A DNA stretch of 64,000 nt from NCBI GenBank assembly GCA_021836865.1, contig JAKBHH010000003.1, forward strand, positions 1 through 64,000. Direction: 5' to 3'. Source of the stretch: Acidobacteriota bacterium. Lineage in GTDB: Bacteria; Acidobacteriota; Terriglobia; Terriglobales; Acidobacteriaceae. This document shows, piece after piece, positions 1 through 9,976 of the stretch (position 1 is the first letter of the stretch; every line of letters begins with the position of its first letter). The notes beneath the pieces were generated by a model. That model had not been told where the DNA came from. It searched no databases and saw nothing but the letters and a program-made list of their open reading frames with translations. The position numbers and the translations under genes were made by a program.

Positions 1-932
1 CCATCGCGCTCGAGCTGCTCTTCCATATTCCGCTCTTCTACGGCGTGCTCATCACCGGCCTCGATGTCCTGCTCATCCTGCTCCTCCAGCGTTGGGGTTT
101 CCGCTATGTCGAGGCGCTGGTCATCGCACTCATCGGAACCATCCTGGCGATGTTCGGCGTGCAGATGTTCCTTTCGCGGCCTGACTACTGGCCCGCCCTG
201 CACCGCCTCATCCTTCCCTCGTCGTCCATCCTTACCGACCCCGCCATGCTCTACATCGCCATCGGCATGTTGGGCGCAACCGTTATGCCTCACAATCTCT
301 ATCTGCATTCGTCCATCGTGCAGAGCCGCCGCTACCCGCGCACGCCATCCGGCAAGCGTGAAGCCATCCATCTCGCCAACGTCGACTCCGCCCTGGCCCT
401 CACGCTCGCCCTCTTCGTCAACGCCGCCATCCTTATCGTGGCCGCCGCCGTCTTCCATCGCAGCGGTCACTTTGATGTCGCCGCCATCCAGGACGCCTAC
501 AAGCTCCTCAGCCCGCTCGTTGGCGCCGCCGGCGCCAGCACCCTCTTTGCCGTCGCGCTGCTCGCCTCCGGGCAGAACTCCTCCATCACCGGAACCCTCG
601 CCGGCCAGATCGTGATGGAAGGCTTCATCCACATTCGCGTCTCGCCGTGGCTCCGCCGCCTCATCACGCGCGGCCTGGCCATCATCCCTACCGTGATCGT
701 CGTTGCGGTGACCGGAGAGCAGGGAACTGAAAAGCTGCTCATCCTCAGCCAGGTCATTCTCTCCCTGCAGCTCAGCTTTGCCGTCATCCCGCTGGTGCTC
801 TTCACCGGCAGCCGCAAGCGCATGGGCGAGTTCGTCAACGGCCTGTGGCTGCAAACCCTTGCCTGGGCCACAGCCATCCTCATCGCCGCGCTCAACGCCT
901 GGCTCCTCGTTCAGATGGCCATGGGCCGCTGA
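1..932 (+). CDS. mntH: Nramp-family divalent metal transporter (MntH-like), 5' end outside window
   Basis: This is an inner-membrane, proton-coupled Mn2+/Fe2+ importer of the Nramp family. The reading frame is open from base 3 to the TGA at 930-932, giving about 309 residues, so the first transmembrane helices lie upstream of the window. The protein is a run of hydrophobic helices. The helix-6 family signature is visible as MPHNLYLHSSIVQSR, and its His is the residue conserved in Nramp proteins. The first ATG/GTG in the window is internal and is not the true start. The next gene starts 333 bases downstream and looks independent. MntH is the most likely name, but substrate specificity cannot be read from the sequence. 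Confidence 0.9.
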   Translation, partial: IALELLFHIPLFYGVLITGLDVLLILLLQRWGFRYVEALVIALIGTILAMFGVQMFLSRPDYWPALHRLILPSSSILTDPAMLYIAIGMLGATVMPHNLYLHSSIVQSRRYPRTPSGKREAIHLANVDSALALTLALFVNAAILIVAAAVFHRSGHFDVAAIQDAYKLLSPLVGAAGASTLFAVALLASGQNSSITGTLAGQIVMEGFIHIRVSPWLRRLITRGLAIIPTVIVVAVTGEQGTEKLLILSQVILSLQLSFAVIPLVLFTGSRKRMGEFVNGLWLQTLAWATAILIAALNAWLLVQMAMGR

Positions 933-1265
933 GCACGCGCGGCCCCGTCGCCGTCAATACCCCATGGCCCAACATTTTCTCTATCCTCCTCATTCCATTC
1001 ATAAAAAGCCTGACGCCGTTTTGCAGATCATTGCTCTGCCAAAGCGCACAATAGAACCAGAATGAAATCAAGGCGTCCAACCCGCGGCTCAATCGGTCAG
1101 GCATGCGCCCGGTCTGTTTCGTCGGACAGCCCTCCGGTTTATACCCCCCTGCAATATCTTTCTTTTCTCCCGAAAGCTCGCACCAAATCTCCATCTCAAT
1201 TTCGCCTAAATTTCGCTTTTCAAGGGTCGGACCTGTCCCGGCCCAGCCTCTACACTGGAGAAGTC
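933..1265. other. Intergenic region between metal transporter and oligopeptidase
   Basis: I see no credible gene in these 333 bases. Open frames here continue upstream of the oligopeptidase start but lack family similarity. The region presumably carries the peptidase promoter: a TACACT hexamer lies just before the GGAGA ribosome-binding site of the downstream ATG. No clear terminator hairpin follows the transporter. Confidence 0.5.
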
Positions 1266-3380
1266 ATGTCCCATTTCAAGCCCCCCATCGCACGCAGGCA
1301 GCGCACGCAAATCACACTTCACGGCATCACTCTCACCGACGATTACGCCTGGCTCCGCCAGAAAGATGACCCCGAGGTCATCGCCTATCTTGAGGCGGAG
1401 AACGCCTACGCCGAGGCCAACCTCGCTCCGCTTGCATCGCTGCGCGAAGACCTTTACCGCGAGATGCTCAGTCACATTCAGCAGACCGACGTCTCTGTCC
1501 CCTACTTCGACGATGGCTATTGGTATCTCACTCGCACGCAGGAGGGCCTGCAGTACGGCATCCACTGCCGCCGTCGCGGCTCGCTCAAAGCGCCCGCGGA
1601 CGACGCCGCGGAAGAGGTCGTTCTCGATGGCAACCAGCTCGCCCAGGGCCACGCCTTCTTCGCCATCGGAGAGGTTGCCATCACAGATGACGGCCGCTGG
1701 GTGGCCTATACCACTGACACCACCGGCTTTCGCCAGTACACCCTCCACATCAAAGACATGCAGACCGGCGAAACCCTCCCCGGCGTCGTTGAGCGTGTCG
1801 GCTCCGCCGTTTGGGCCGCTGACAATTGCACCCTCTTCTACACCGTGGAGGATGAGGAGCAGAAACGCCAGTACCAGCTCTGGCGCCACTCCCTGGGCGC
1901 GCCGCACACGCAGGATACCCTCATCTACCAGGACGACGACGAGCGCTTCAACCTTGGCTTGGGTCGCACCCGAGACGGCCAATATCTCATCCTTGAGTCC
2001 GCGAGCCACATCGCCACCGAGGCCCAGGTTCTGCTCGCCGCTGAGCCTCAGGGCACATGGAGACTCATCAGCCCGCGCCGCGACGACCACGAATACTCCG
2101 TCGATCATCGCAACGGCCTCTGGTACATCCGCACCAACGACAAGGGCCGCAACTGCCGCCTCGTTACCGCGCCCGCCGACGCACCCGGCGAGGCCAACTG
2201 GACGGAACTGCTGCCCCACCGTAACCAGATCATGCTTGAGGACGCGGACCTCTTCGCCGGCTTCTTCATTGCCTGCGAGCGCGAGGCCGGCCTGCCCCGC
2301 CTGCGCCTATGGCGCTTCACCGGCAACGGACCCCAAGCCGAACCCGCCGGGGAGATTGCCTTCCCTGAGCCCGCCTACAGCGCCAGCCCCCACATCAATC
2401 GCATCTTTGACACGACCACCTTCCGCTATGCCTATCAGTCCCTCGTCACGCCCAGCTCCGTCTATGAGTACGATGTCGCCACCGGCGCATCCACCCTCCT
2501 CAAGCAGCTTGAGATTCCCGGCGGCTTCGATCGCGCGCTCTACCAGAGCGAACGCATCCTGGTCCCGGCGCCTGGTGGCGATGGCAGCGCCGCCTCCGAC
2601 AGCGTCCAGGTGCCCGTCTCACTCGTCTACCGCAAGGACAAGCGCGTCCCCGGACGCAATCCCCTCTATGTGTACGGATACGGCTCTTACGGGTATTCGC
2701 TTCCGCTCGGCTTCAGCTCCAACCGGCTCTCTCTGCTCGATCGCGGCGTCGTTCTCGCCTACGCCCACATCCGCGGCGGCGGCGACCTGGGCAAGCCCTG
2801 GCACGACGCCGGCAAGATGCTCGTCAAGCGCAACACCTTCACGGACTTCGTTGCCGCGGTTGAGCACCTCGTCGGCGCCGGCTACGGCGACCCCGCGCGC
2901 GTAGCCATCGAGGGCGGATCCGCGGGCGGCTTGCTGATGGGTGCGGTCACCAACCTGCGCCCCGACCTCTTTCGCGCCGTCCTCTCTCACGTCCCCTTCG
3001 TCGACGTGATGAACACCATGCTCGACGCCTCACTGCCCCTCACCGTGCCTGAGTACGAGGAGTGGGGCAATCCCAACGAGGAGACCTATTTCAAATACAT
3101 GTTAAGTTACTCGCCCTATGACAACCTGAAAGCGGCGAGTTATCCGGCCATGTTAGTCAAAACGTCGCTCTTTGACAGCCAGGTCATGTATTGGGAGCCG
3201 GCCAAGTATGTGGCCAAGCTCCGCACGCTCAAGACTGACAGCAATCCGCTGCTGCTCGTCACCAACATGCAGGCCGGCCATGGCGGCGCCAGCGGCCGCT
3301 ACGACTATCTGAAGGAGATTGCCTTGGACTACGCATTTCTTTTGCGCGAACTGGGGCTGGTCCGTGCTGCGCAGTCCTGA
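1266..3380 (+). CDS. ptrB: Oligopeptidase B-like serine peptidase (family S9A)
   Basis: This cytosolic prolyl-oligopeptidase-family enzyme cleaves short peptides, probably after basic residues as in oligopeptidase B. The chosen ATG at 1266 follows a GGAGA ribosome-binding site. The open frame extends 68 codons further upstream without family sequence, so the longer form is unlikely. The resulting 704 residues match the family length of about 690-710. The N-terminal half is the beta-propeller region. The C-terminal alpha/beta hydrolase domain shows the nucleophile motif GGSAGG with Ser552, the Asp region SLFDSQVMYWEP, and the catalytic His in AGHGGASGR. It converges on the minus-strand lolA-like gene 48 bases away. 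Confidence 0.93.
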   Translation: MSHFKPPIARRQRTQITLHGITLTDDYAWLRQKDDPEVIAYLEAENAYAEANLAPLASLREDLYREMLSHIQQTDVSVPYFDDGYWYLTRTQEGLQYGIHCRRRGSLKAPADDAAEEVVLDGNQLAQGHAFFAIGEVAITDDGRWVAYTTDTTGFRQYTLHIKDMQTGETLPGVVERVGSAVWAADNCTLFYTVEDEEQKRQYQLWRHSLGAPHTQDTLIYQDDDERFNLGLGRTRDGQYLILESASHIATEAQVLLAAEPQGTWRLISPRRDDHEYSVDHRNGLWYIRTNDKGRNCRLVTAPADAPGEANWTELLPHRNQIMLEDADLFAGFFIACEREAGLPRLRLWRFTGNGPQAEPAGEIAFPEPAYSASPHINRIFDTTTFRYAYQSLVTPSSVYEYDVATGASTLLKQLEIPGGFDRALYQSERILVPAPGGDGSAASDSVQVPVSLVYRKDKRVPGRNPLYVYGYGSYGYSLPLGFSSNRLSLLDRGVVLAYAHIRGGGDLGKPWHDAGKMLVKRNTFTDFVAAVEHLVGAGYGDPARVAIEGGSAGGLLMGAVTNLRPDLFRAVLSHVPFVDVMNTMLDASLPLTVPEYEEWGNPNEETYFKYMLSYSPYDNLKAASYPAMLVKTSLFDSQVMYWEPAKYVAKLRTLKTDSNPLLLVTNMQAGHGGASGRYDYLKEIALDYAFLLRELGLVRAAQS

Positions 3381-3428
3381 TGCGAACTGCACGCGCAGAA
3401 TTGAAAGCGAACGGAAGACCGGAGGGGT

Positions 3429-4097
3429 CTAAACCGGCGGCAGCGCATCCACCACCGGCACACCCGCCGGCGGATTGAACTGGAACATATCCGCCGCAAC
3501 CGGCGCATTGGTCTGCTCATCTGTAAATGAGAACCGCGTAAGCGCGCCGTCGATCTCTTCCACTTCAATGCCGGTGATGGATCCGTCCGCCGTCACCGTC
3601 AGCGTTACGCGCCGCACCCGCTTTTCCTGCCCCTTCGGCTGGCCCGTCAGCATGAACGCGCCTCCGGGCGCGGGAGCCAGCACGAGATTGTCCATCTCTT
3701 TCGCCAGTTGTGTGTGGCCCAGCAGAAAGCGCAGTGGAGAGCGCAGGTCGTCCAGCTTGCTTGCCGCGATGCGCTGCACCTGCGGGTCGCCCTTGGAGTA
3801 GAACCAGGCATACTTGCCGTCGAGCAGAAACAGCTTGCCCGCCGGCGAGCTGTAATCCCAGCGCATGCGCCCCGGCTTCAGCAGCAGCAGCGTGCCGCTC
3901 TCCGTGCGGCTCATGCCCATGCCCTCGTAGCTCTCGATAAAGTGGGTGCGCAGCGAGTGCAGCTGGTTATAGTGCCGGTCCACGCGCAACGCCATCTCCT
4001 GCGCGGAAAGCGCGTGCTGCTGTGCATGGAGGCATAGGGAGAACATCGCCGCGGCCGCCAGTAAAGCGCCGCGCCGCGCCATCGCCCGCGGCGTCAT
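3429..4097 (-). CDS. LolA-like outer-membrane lipoprotein carrier protein
   Basis: The product is a predicted periplasmic carrier of 222 residues. It has a cleavable signal peptide (hydrophobic segment at about residues 10-24, ending near LHAQ). The body has the pattern typical of the LolA/LolB-like fold: GTLLLLKPGRMRWDY, then LDGKYAWFYSK, then a late beta-strand block. In the family this protein shuttles lipoproteins across the periplasm. The start codon overlaps the stop of the upstream prepilin-like gene by 4 bases, so the two are translationally coupled and probably the last genes of the uvrA transcript group. Acidobacterial genomes often carry more than one LolA-like protein, so the exact cargo is uncertain. 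Confidence 0.75.
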   Translation of the reverse strand: MTPRAMARRGALLAAAAMFSLCLHAQQHALSAQEMALRVDRHYNQLHSLRTHFIESYEGMGMSRTESGTLLLLKPGRMRWDYSSPAGKLFLLDGKYAWFYSKGDPQVQRIAASKLDDLRSPLRFLLGHTQLAKEMDNLVLAPAPGGAFMLTGQPKGQEKRVRRVTLTVTADGSITGIEVEEIDGALTRFSFTDEQTNAPVAADMFQFNPPAGVPVVDALPPV

Positions 4098-4621
4098 TGC
4101 ACCATCTGAGTGCAGTTGGTGCCGCCCGCCGGGTCAGCCTTCATGGCGCCGCCCGAGTCCAGGCAGAACCCGCGGTCGCCCGTCTTGCCCAGCGTGGCCG
4201 GTACGGCCGTCGCCGTATAGCTCGTGATGCGGTCCGTGTTGTTGATGTTCACCTTGGTGCAGTTGGTGATGTTGAAGATGTAGCCGGACTTGATGCCCGT
4301 GGCCAACTCGCCGTTGATCACCTGCGCGGCGGTCGGGCTCGGAGGCCCGGAGTTCGGATCGCCCGCCAGGGCCGGCAGAGTGCAGGCGTACCCGTTGGTC
4401 GGATACGTCGACTCATACATTGACTCCGCTTCCTGAATCGTCTGGAGTGACTTTTGCGCGGAAAGCTCGTTGGCATGCTTGCGAATCTTGCCTGCCGTGG
4501 GAATCGCCACCAGCATGAGGATCAGGATGATGGAGATGACAATCAGCAACTCCATCAGCGTGAAGCCGTTAGGCCCCGGCGTCGTGCGCCGGTTGTTGCG
4601 GAAAGTTGGCGTGTGGTTCAT
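4094..4621 (-). CDS. Type IV pilin-like / type II secretion pseudopilin (GspG-like)
   Basis: This small exported filament subunit carries a class III prepilin signal. A short basic leader ends at Gly, followed by FTLMELLIVISIILILML with the conserved Glu at +5; cleavage would be before FTLMELL. The C-terminal half is Cys-containing (ACTLP, ITNCT, GFCLDS, GTNCTQ) and could form disulfides, as in minor pilins. I prefer ATG 4621 (about 175 residues), which has a GGA six bases upstream; an ATG at 4639 would add six residues. It lies between a CPBP protease and a LolA-like gene, with no other pilus assembly genes in view, so the partner secretion or pilus machinery must be elsewhere. Confidence 0.78.
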   Translation of the reverse strand: MNHTPTFRNNRRTTPGPNGFTLMELLIVISIILILMLVAIPTAGKIRKHANELSAQKSLQTIQEAESMYESTYPTNGYACTLPALAGDPNSGPPSPTAAQVINGELATGIKSGYIFNITNCTKVNINNTDRITSYTATAVPATLGKTGDRGFCLDSGGAMKADPAGGTNCTQMVQ

Positions 4622-4752
4622 GGAAATTCCGAGCCTCATGGGTTGGACCGCCTGTTGAGTCCATCCGAGAAAATCCTACAACGGATAGACGCGGAAGGGA
4701 AATGCGGCGCTCACAGGGGCGCGGATCCGCGCATCCTGCCCGCCGCGCCCAC

Positions 4753-5724
4753 CTACATCTTGTCCAGGTGACGAAAGCCGCTGGTACCGAGAAACATGAA
4801 CGAAAACAGTATGAAGTTGTAGCTGGCATGGACCAGCACGCTGGCCGCCAGCGACCGCGTACCCAGCCGCGCCCAGCTCAGCACCAGGCTCACGCACACC
4901 AGCAGCAGAAACGGGCCCATGGCGTAGCCCGTCTGGTCCCCATGCAGAAGCGCAAACAGGACGCTCGTGGCAACCGAGGCAACGCCCATCGCCGGCCGCG
5001 ACCACTGCGGATGCGCATTTTCATCCTGGAACTGCCGCGGCACGCCGTACATCTTCTCCGCCGCCCAGTCAAACGCCGTGCAGAAGGCCGGCAGCAGAAA
5101 CCCGCGAAATGCCAGCTCCTCAAAGAACGGCGCCGCCGTCACGCCGAAGAGAAACAGCAGCCAGGCAGCGCCGGGCATACGAAAGATGCGGTCAATCGGC
5201 GCGTCGGTTGGCCCCGGAATCAGCACCCCATTGGCCAGCGCAAGAAGGAAGCAGAGGATTGCCGCGCTGACCAGCCTGCCGCGCAGCACCAGAGCGGTGC
5301 GCCCACGCCACTGGATTCCGGCAAAGAAACTCCTGTGCCATAGCAGCGGAAAGATCAGCAGGCTGTCCGCAAAGGTCAGCAGGTAGAAGATGGCCTCCGT
5401 GCCGAGCGTGTAGTGAATCTCGTTCGCGGCCTGGGCCAGTGTCGTTACTCCGAAGAGGTGAAACTCCAGCGCGGCGCGCGCGGCCATGCTCGCTCCAAAC
5501 AGCCCGCACAGCGCAAGCAACGCCAGAATCCCCACATGGCCCATGTTCGGAATGCGCGGTTCTTCCACGATCTCCGGATCGATGAACTGGCGAAAGAGCA
5601 GCGGCGCACTCTCGGTGGTCGGCGGTTCTGCTCTGGACTCAAAATCTGTGGCTTCGTTCTCCTCAGGCTGCTGCTGCGCCGCAGGGTCCGGCTCAAATGG
5701 GAACTGCCCGGGCGTCATGCTCAC
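4753..5724 (-). CDS. CPBP-family intramembrane metalloprotease
   Basis: This is a multi-pass membrane protein of 323 residues with an acidic, Pro/Glu-rich cytosolic N-terminus (residues 1-60). It belongs to the CPBP (Abi/CAAX protease and bacteriocin-processing) family. The glutamate motif is intact as [11 protein letters not shown], with Glu202-Glu203 and Arg207. A second motif has His in [11 protein letters not shown], and a third His/Asn region follows at VLVHASYNF. These residues coordinate zinc in the Rce1-like fold. The start codon overlaps the uvrA stop by 4 bases, indicating co-translation. The substrate is unknown. Confidence 0.85.
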   Translation of the reverse strand: MSMTPGQFPFEPDPAAQQQPEENEATDFESRAEPPTTESAPLLFRQFIDPEIVEEPRIPNMGHVGILALLALCGLFGASMAARAALEFHLFGVTTLAQAANEIHYTLGTEAIFYLLTFADSLLIFPLLWHRSFFAGIQWRGRTALVLRGRLVSAAILCFLLALANGVLIPGPTDAPIDRIFRMPGAAWLLFLFGVTAAPFFEELAFRGFLLPAFCTAFDWAAEKMYGVPRQFQDENAHPQWSRPAMGVASVATSVLFALLHGDQTGYAMGPFLLLVCVSLVLSWARLGTRSLAASVLVHASYNFILFSFMFLGTSGFRHLDKM

Positions 5725-8684
5725 GGAGTCACCGGCTTCCTGCTGCGCCGCGCGGAAGCACTCTTTGGCGTGCGGGGCCTTCCTGCCGCGTGCGCCTTCG
5801 TCTTGCCTGGCGCCGGCCCATTTTCTTCGGGCGGCGCAGTCTCCGGCGCTGCGCTTTCCATCTCTTCGTCCACAGCGGCCAGTGTGCCGTTGGATGAGGT
5901 GTAATAGCGCGCGAGAAACTGGCCGGTATACGAGCCGGGCGTGATCGCTATCCTGGCCGGGCGGCCCGCCCCCACCAGCCTGCCGCCGTCCTCGCCGCCG
6001 TCCGGGCCCAGGTCGATGATCCAGTCGGCGTTGCGCATCACATCCAGGTTGTGCTCAATGATGATGATCGTGTTGCCCAGATCCGTCAGCCGGTGCAGCA
6101 CTTCCAAGAGCTTGCGCACATCGTCAAAGTGCAGTCCCGTCGTTGGCTCATCCAGCAGATACAGCGTGCGCCCCGTCTGCCGCTTGCTCAACTCGCGGGC
6201 CAGCTTCATGCGTTGCGCTTCGCCGCCGCTCAGCGTCGTTGCGCTCTGCCCCAGATGCACATAACCCAGCCCCACATCCACCAGTGTCTGCAGCTTCTGC
6301 CGCACCTGGGGCACATCGGTCAGCACCGTGAGCGCGTCTTCAATCGTCAGGTCCAGAATGTCTGCGATGGAGTGCCCGTGGAACTTCACTGCCAGCGTCT
6401 CCTGGTTATAACGCCGCCCGTTGCACACTTCGCACTGCACGTAGACGTCCGGCATGAAGTTCATTTCAATTCGCCGCTGTCCATCGCCCTGGCAGGTCTC
6501 GCAGCGCCCGCCGCCCACGTTGAAGCTGAAGCGGCCCGGCTTGTAGCCACGCTCCCGCGCCTCGGGCAGCATGGCGAAGAGGTCGCGGATCGGCGAAAAG
6601 ACCTGGGTATAGGTGGCCGGATTGGAGCGCGGCGTGCGCCCAATGGGTGACTGGTCAATACGGATAACCTTGTCGATCTGCTCGGCGCCGGTGAGCGCGT
6701 CGTGCACGCCGGGTTCCTCGCGCGAGCCGTAGAGCGCCTTGGCCAGAGAGCGATACAAAATGTCGTTGATCAGGGTGCTTTTGCCGCTGCCGCTGACGCC
6801 TGTTACCACGGTCATCACACCCAGCGGCACGCGAATTGTCAGATCCTGCAGGTTGTGTTCGCGCGCGCCCGTCACGGTGAGCCATCTGCCGGTGAGCTTG
6901 CGCGGCTGGTTGCGGTGCAGGATGCCCGCGGAGCCGGAGAGATAGCGCCCGGTAAGGGACTCCGGGCAGTCCATAATCTGCTGCGGCGTGCCCTCCGCCA
7001 CCACATACCCGCCCAGCCGTCCCGCGCCCGGTCCCAGGTCCAGCACATAGTCGGCGTGGCGGATAGTGTCTTCATCGTGCTCAACAACAAGAACGGTGTT
7101 GCCCAGGTCGCGCAACTGCTCCAGCGCCTGGATCAGGCGCAGGTTGTCGCGCTGGTGCAGCCCGATCGAGGGCTCGTCCAGCACATACAGCACTCCGCGC
7201 AGCCGCGAGCCAATCTGTGTGGCGAGGCGAATGCGCTGGCCCTCGCCGCCGGAGAGCGTGGCCGCGTTGCGGTCCAGCGCAAGATAGCTCAGGCCTACCG
7301 CGCAGAGAAATTCCAACCGCTCCACAATCTCGCGGCGGATGCGTTCGGCGATCAGCGCCTCGCGCGCGGTGAAGCTGAGATTGATGGCCGCCGAAAGCGC
7401 GCGGTTCAGCGGCAGAGACGTAAAGTCGGCGATGGAAAGCCCGCCAATCTTCACCGCCAGCGACTCCGGCCGCAGCCGCTTGCCGCGGCAGACCGGGCAG
7501 GGCGTTGCCGACATGAAGCTCATCATGTACTCGCGATAGCCGTCGCTGCGAGCCTCCTCCACGCTGTCGCGCAGGTAAGCCAGAATGCCGTGGAATCCGG
7601 TACGGGGCGCTTCGCCCTTGGGCGGGCCATACACCAGGATGTGCTGCTGCCTGGCCGGCAGGTCCTCGAAGGGCGTCTTCAGGTCGATCTTGTAGCGATC
7701 CGCAGCTAATTGGACCAGCTTGAGCAGGTACTGAGACGCCGACCCTGGACCGAGGCCGCCGTCCAGCAGCGGCTTTGACCAGTCGGTGATCACCTTTGCC
7801 GGGTCGAAGTCGTAGAGCGAGCCCAGGCCGTGGCACTCCGGGCATGCTCCAAAACTTGAGTTGAAGCTGAAACTACGCGGCTCCAGCCTGGGCACGTCCA
7901 GACCGCAATCCGGGCAGGCCATCGAGGAGGAAAACAACTGCTCGTCGCCGCCGGCCATGGTAACCAGCACCAGCCCGTTGGCCAGTTGCAGAGCCTTGAC
8001 GACGGCGGCTTCCAGACGCTTTTCCACGGATGCTTTGCCCGCCGCATCGGTCTTCAGCAGTACGCGATCGACAATGGCTTCGACGGTGTGGTTCTTGCGC
8101 TTGTCCAGAGCGGGCGGCTCTGAGAGGTCAGAGATCGCGCCGTCAATGCGCGCGCGAAAGCCCTGCTGATCGAGTCCATCCAGCAACTCCTTGAATTCGC
8201 CCTTGCGCCCCCGGACGATCGGCGCCATCACCGTTACGCGTTCTCCGGCGCCAAGCTGCAAAATGCGCTGGACAATCTGGTCAGCGGTCTGCCGCGCGAT
8301 AGGCCGCCCGCAGTTGGGGCAGTGCGGCGTACCCACTGAGGCGTAAAGCAGGCGCAGATAATCGTAGATCTCCGTGATGGTGCCCACGGTGGAGCGGGGG
8401 CTGCGGCTGGTGGTCTTCTGCTCGATGGAGATGGCCGGGCTCAACCCCTCGATCGAATCCACATCGGGCCGCTCGATCTGGTCAAGGAACTGACGGGCGT
8501 AGGCAGAGAGCGTCTCCACATAGCGGCGCTGGCCCTCGGCATAGATCGTGTCGAACGCCAGCGAGCTCTTGCCCGAGCCGGACAGCCCCGTAACCACCGT
8601 GAGCGTATTGCGCGGAATGCGCACGTTGATGTCGCGCAGATTGTGCTGGCGAGCCCCGCGCACCGAGATGTGTGTGATCGGCAT
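5721..8684 (-). CDS. uvrA: UvrABC excinuclease subunit A
   Basis: This is the damage-recognition ATPase of nucleotide excision repair. The 987 residues are slightly longer than typical UvrA (about 940), because of a Pro/Ala/Lys-rich C-terminal tail of about 50 residues. It holds two ABC ATPase modules. The first Walker A is GLSGSGKSS at residues 33-41, and the second is GVSGSGKST near residue 640. Two LSGGE-type signatures are present ([24 protein letters not shown]). Zinc-finger cysteine pairs are visible ([33 protein letters not shown]). It heads the minus-strand group that includes the CPBP protease. It is divergent from a small membrane protein, with an 18-bp palindrome in the shared upstream region. 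Confidence 0.97.
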   Translation of the reverse strand: MPITHISVRGARQHNLRDINVRIPRNTLTVVTGLSGSGKSSLAFDTIYAEGQRRYVETLSAYARQFLDQIERPDVDSIEGLSPAISIEQKTTSRSPRSTVGTITEIYDYLRLLYASVGTPHCPNCGRPIARQTADQIVQRILQLGAGERVTVMAPIVRGRKGEFKELLDGLDQQGFRARIDGAISDLSEPPALDKRKNHTVEAIVDRVLLKTDAAGKASVEKRLEAAVVKALQLANGLVLVTMAGGDEQLFSSSMACPDCGLDVPRLEPRSFSFNSSFGACPECHGLGSLYDFDPAKVITDWSKPLLDGGLGPGSASQYLLKLVQLAADRYKIDLKTPFEDLPARQQHILVYGPPKGEAPRTGFHGILAYLRDSVEEARSDGYREYMMSFMSATPCPVCRGKRLRPESLAVKIGGLSIADFTSLPLNRALSAAINLSFTAREALIAERIRREIVERLEFLCAVGLSYLALDRNAATLSGGEGQRIRLATQIGSRLRGVLYVLDEPSIGLHQRDNLRLIQALEQLRDLGNTVLVVEHDEDTIRHADYVLDLGPGAGRLGGYVVAEGTPQQIMDCPESLTGRYLSGSAGILHRNQPRKLTGRWLTVTGAREHNLQDLTIRVPLGVMTVVTGVSGSGKSTLINDILYRSLAKALYGSREEPGVHDALTGAEQIDKVIRIDQSPIGRTPRSNPATYTQVFSPIRDLFAMLPEARERGYKPGRFSFNVGGGRCETCQGDGQRRIEMNFMPDVYVQCEVCNGRRYNQETLAVKFHGHSIADILDLTIEDALTVLTDVPQVRQKLQTLVDVGLGYVHLGQSATTLSGGEAQRMKLARELSKRQTGRTLYLLDEPTTGLHFDDVRKLLEVLHRLTDLGNTIIIIEHNLDVMRNADWIIDLGPDGGEDGGRLVGAGRPARIAITPGSYTGQFLARYYTSSNGTLAAVDEEMESAAPETAPPEENGPAPGKTKAHAAGRPRTPKSASARRSRKPVTP

Positions 8685-8766
8685 ATTTTTCAGAGAACGT
8701 GGGTGCGGCGGGCGCTTCCCAGATCAGGCGTGGTGCCCATTTCTGGATTGGGACTCTCTGGAGGTA

Positions 8767-8784
8767 TTCTATTGGTCAATAGAA
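8767..8784. promoter_or_regulatory. 18-bp palindrome, candidate operator between uvrA and the small membrane protein gene
   Basis: TTCTATTG and CAATAGAA flank a central GT, making an inverted repeat with 8-bp arms. It lies 83 bases upstream of the uvrA start codon and 136 bases upstream of the divergent 55-residue gene. The half-site GGTCAA within it recurs 16 bases further on (8790-8795). The symmetry suggests binding of a dimeric regulator, but no regulator can be assigned. Confidence 0.4.
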
Positions 8785-8919
8785 ATAGGGGTCAACGCGC
8801 CGGATTTTCTGCGAGAATCGCAGCAACGATTCTGCGGCAGGGACTGGAACCCCAGAAGGCCGCAGAGCCGCCTGCAAGTGGATTTGGAACGCCTTGGATT
8901 TTTTGCTCAGGCAGGAATT

Positions 8920-9087
8920 ATGGCAGATTTACTGAATGTTTTGATGCTGGTTTGCGCATCGGTAGGCGCAATGGCATTCGGGGTACTGACAGCGTATGCG
9001 ATGTTCCGCGTTGGTTTTGCGCTGATTCGTCCCCGTCGGCCTGCCGCACCTGTCAAGGCCGGGCAAGAGGCAGCCAACGTCGTTTAG
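8920..9087 (+). CDS. Small single-pass membrane protein (55 aa), unknown function
   Basis: The ATG at 8920 follows AGGAAT, a reasonable ribosome-binding site. The encoded 55 residues start MADLLNVLMLVCASVGAM and form one or two closely spaced hydrophobic segments (about residues 4-36), then a basic Arg/Pro-rich cytosolic tail. A longer open frame runs upstream but has no ribosome-binding site or membrane-protein character. The hydrophobic pattern and clean start argue for a genuine small membrane protein. I do not recognise the function. It is divergent from uvrA. Confidence 0.6.
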   Translation: MADLLNVLMLVCASVGAMAFGVLTAYAMFRVGFALIRPRRPAAPVKAGQEAANVV

Positions 9088-9172
9088 GCGCTCCCGCCCA
9101 CGCCCCCTTTTCTCTGAGGGGGCTTGTGCGTGCCCGGTGGAGCGTCGAGACGCCGGATCTCAACTCGATCCA

Positions 9173-9976
9173 TTATTGGTTCTGTGCAGGCGGTGCAGCC
9201 TGCTGTTGCAGGATCTGCTGTTGCTGGCGATCGCGTATCTGCTGCATGATCTGGGCCGGCGCCTGCGGTGCGCCGTTGCCGGGGCCCAAACCCTGCGGCG
9301 CGGGGTTGGCTGGCACGGGAGGGGGTTGGGGTGTCTCCGGCTCGGGCTCACTGTCCTCTTCGGAGCTGATGGAGTTATTCTGCGCCATCGCGGCACCTGC
9401 TCTGGCTGTGCTCCCGCTGCGCGCAGTCAGCAGAATCTGTAGCGGCGCACCCCCTGCTGCTCCTCCGACCATCACGATGTTGTAGCCGGATCCCTGCAGA
9501 AGCTGCGAGAGGACATCGCGCGCGGCGCCCGGGCCGTAGACGCCGAAGACGCGCTCATCATGCGCCAATCCAACAACCTTTGTGCCGGTCGCGGTGGAGA
9601 CGTCGCCGAGGATCTGCTCCAGGCTGGAATTGGTCGCGTGAATGCGCAGTCCCTTGCTGTCCCAGCTCACCTCCGCCGGGACGGGCTTGTCATTCACGGG
9701 CCACTTCGGCGCGGGCGGCTGGGCGGGAGCGGCGGGAGCGGTCGCAGCCTCTGCTTTTGCTGCCGCAGACCGCGCGGCGCGGTGATGCCGGGGGTGCGCG
9801 GCCGCGGGGGCCTTTTGAGCGCTGGGGGATGAGTGCGAGGTATTGGCGGAAGGGGTTTGCGCGCTGAGGCAGGCCGCGGCCATCAGGACAAGGCCGGAAA
9901 GCGCACCACGCTTCCACTGCCGGCTGCGCGCCTGGCTGCACCGCGCGCACATCTCAAAACAAGTAGACGAGTGCAT
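9173..9976 (-). CDS. Secreted protein with secretin/TonB short N-terminus-like (STN-like) domain
   Basis: The preferred start is ATG 9976, which has AGGAGAGG about 9 bases upstream; the open frame continues to 10036 without a ribosome-binding site. The protein has 267 residues. It begins with a Cys/Arg-rich segment and an export signal (LSGLVLMAAACLSAQ). An Ala/Pro/Lys linker follows. The compact domain at about residues 110-200 has the pattern LRIHATNSSLEQILGDV, then TGTKVVGL, then VLSQLLQGSGYNIV. That resembles the STN module of secretins and TonB-dependent transducers. The C-terminal 70 residues are Pro/Gln/Glu-rich low complexity. No secretin, pilus or TonB partner adjoins it. The function is unknown; a scaffold or pilus-associated role is only an inference. 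Confidence 0.6.
   Translation of the reverse strand: MHSSTCFEMCARCSQARSRQWKRGALSGLVLMAAACLSAQTPSANTSHSSPSAQKAPAAAHPRHHRAARSAAAKAEAATAPAAPAQPPAPKWPVNDKPVPAEVSWDSKGLRIHATNSSLEQILGDVSTATGTKVVGLAHDERVFGVYGPGAARDVLSQLLQGSGYNIVMVGGAAGGAPLQILLTARSGSTARAGAAMAQNNSISSEEDSEPEPETPQPPPVPANPAPQGLGPGNGAPQAPAQIMQQIRDRQQQQILQQQAAPPAQNQ

Noticed and set aside
1062..1265. Upstream extension of the oligopeptidase frame
   Set aside because: The 68 extra codons lack family similarity, and the ATG at 1266 has a GGAGA ribosome-binding site and gives the standard length.
1206..2219. 337-codon minus-strand frame within the oligopeptidase gene
   Set aside because: It is opposite-strand shadow coding due to high GC third positions.
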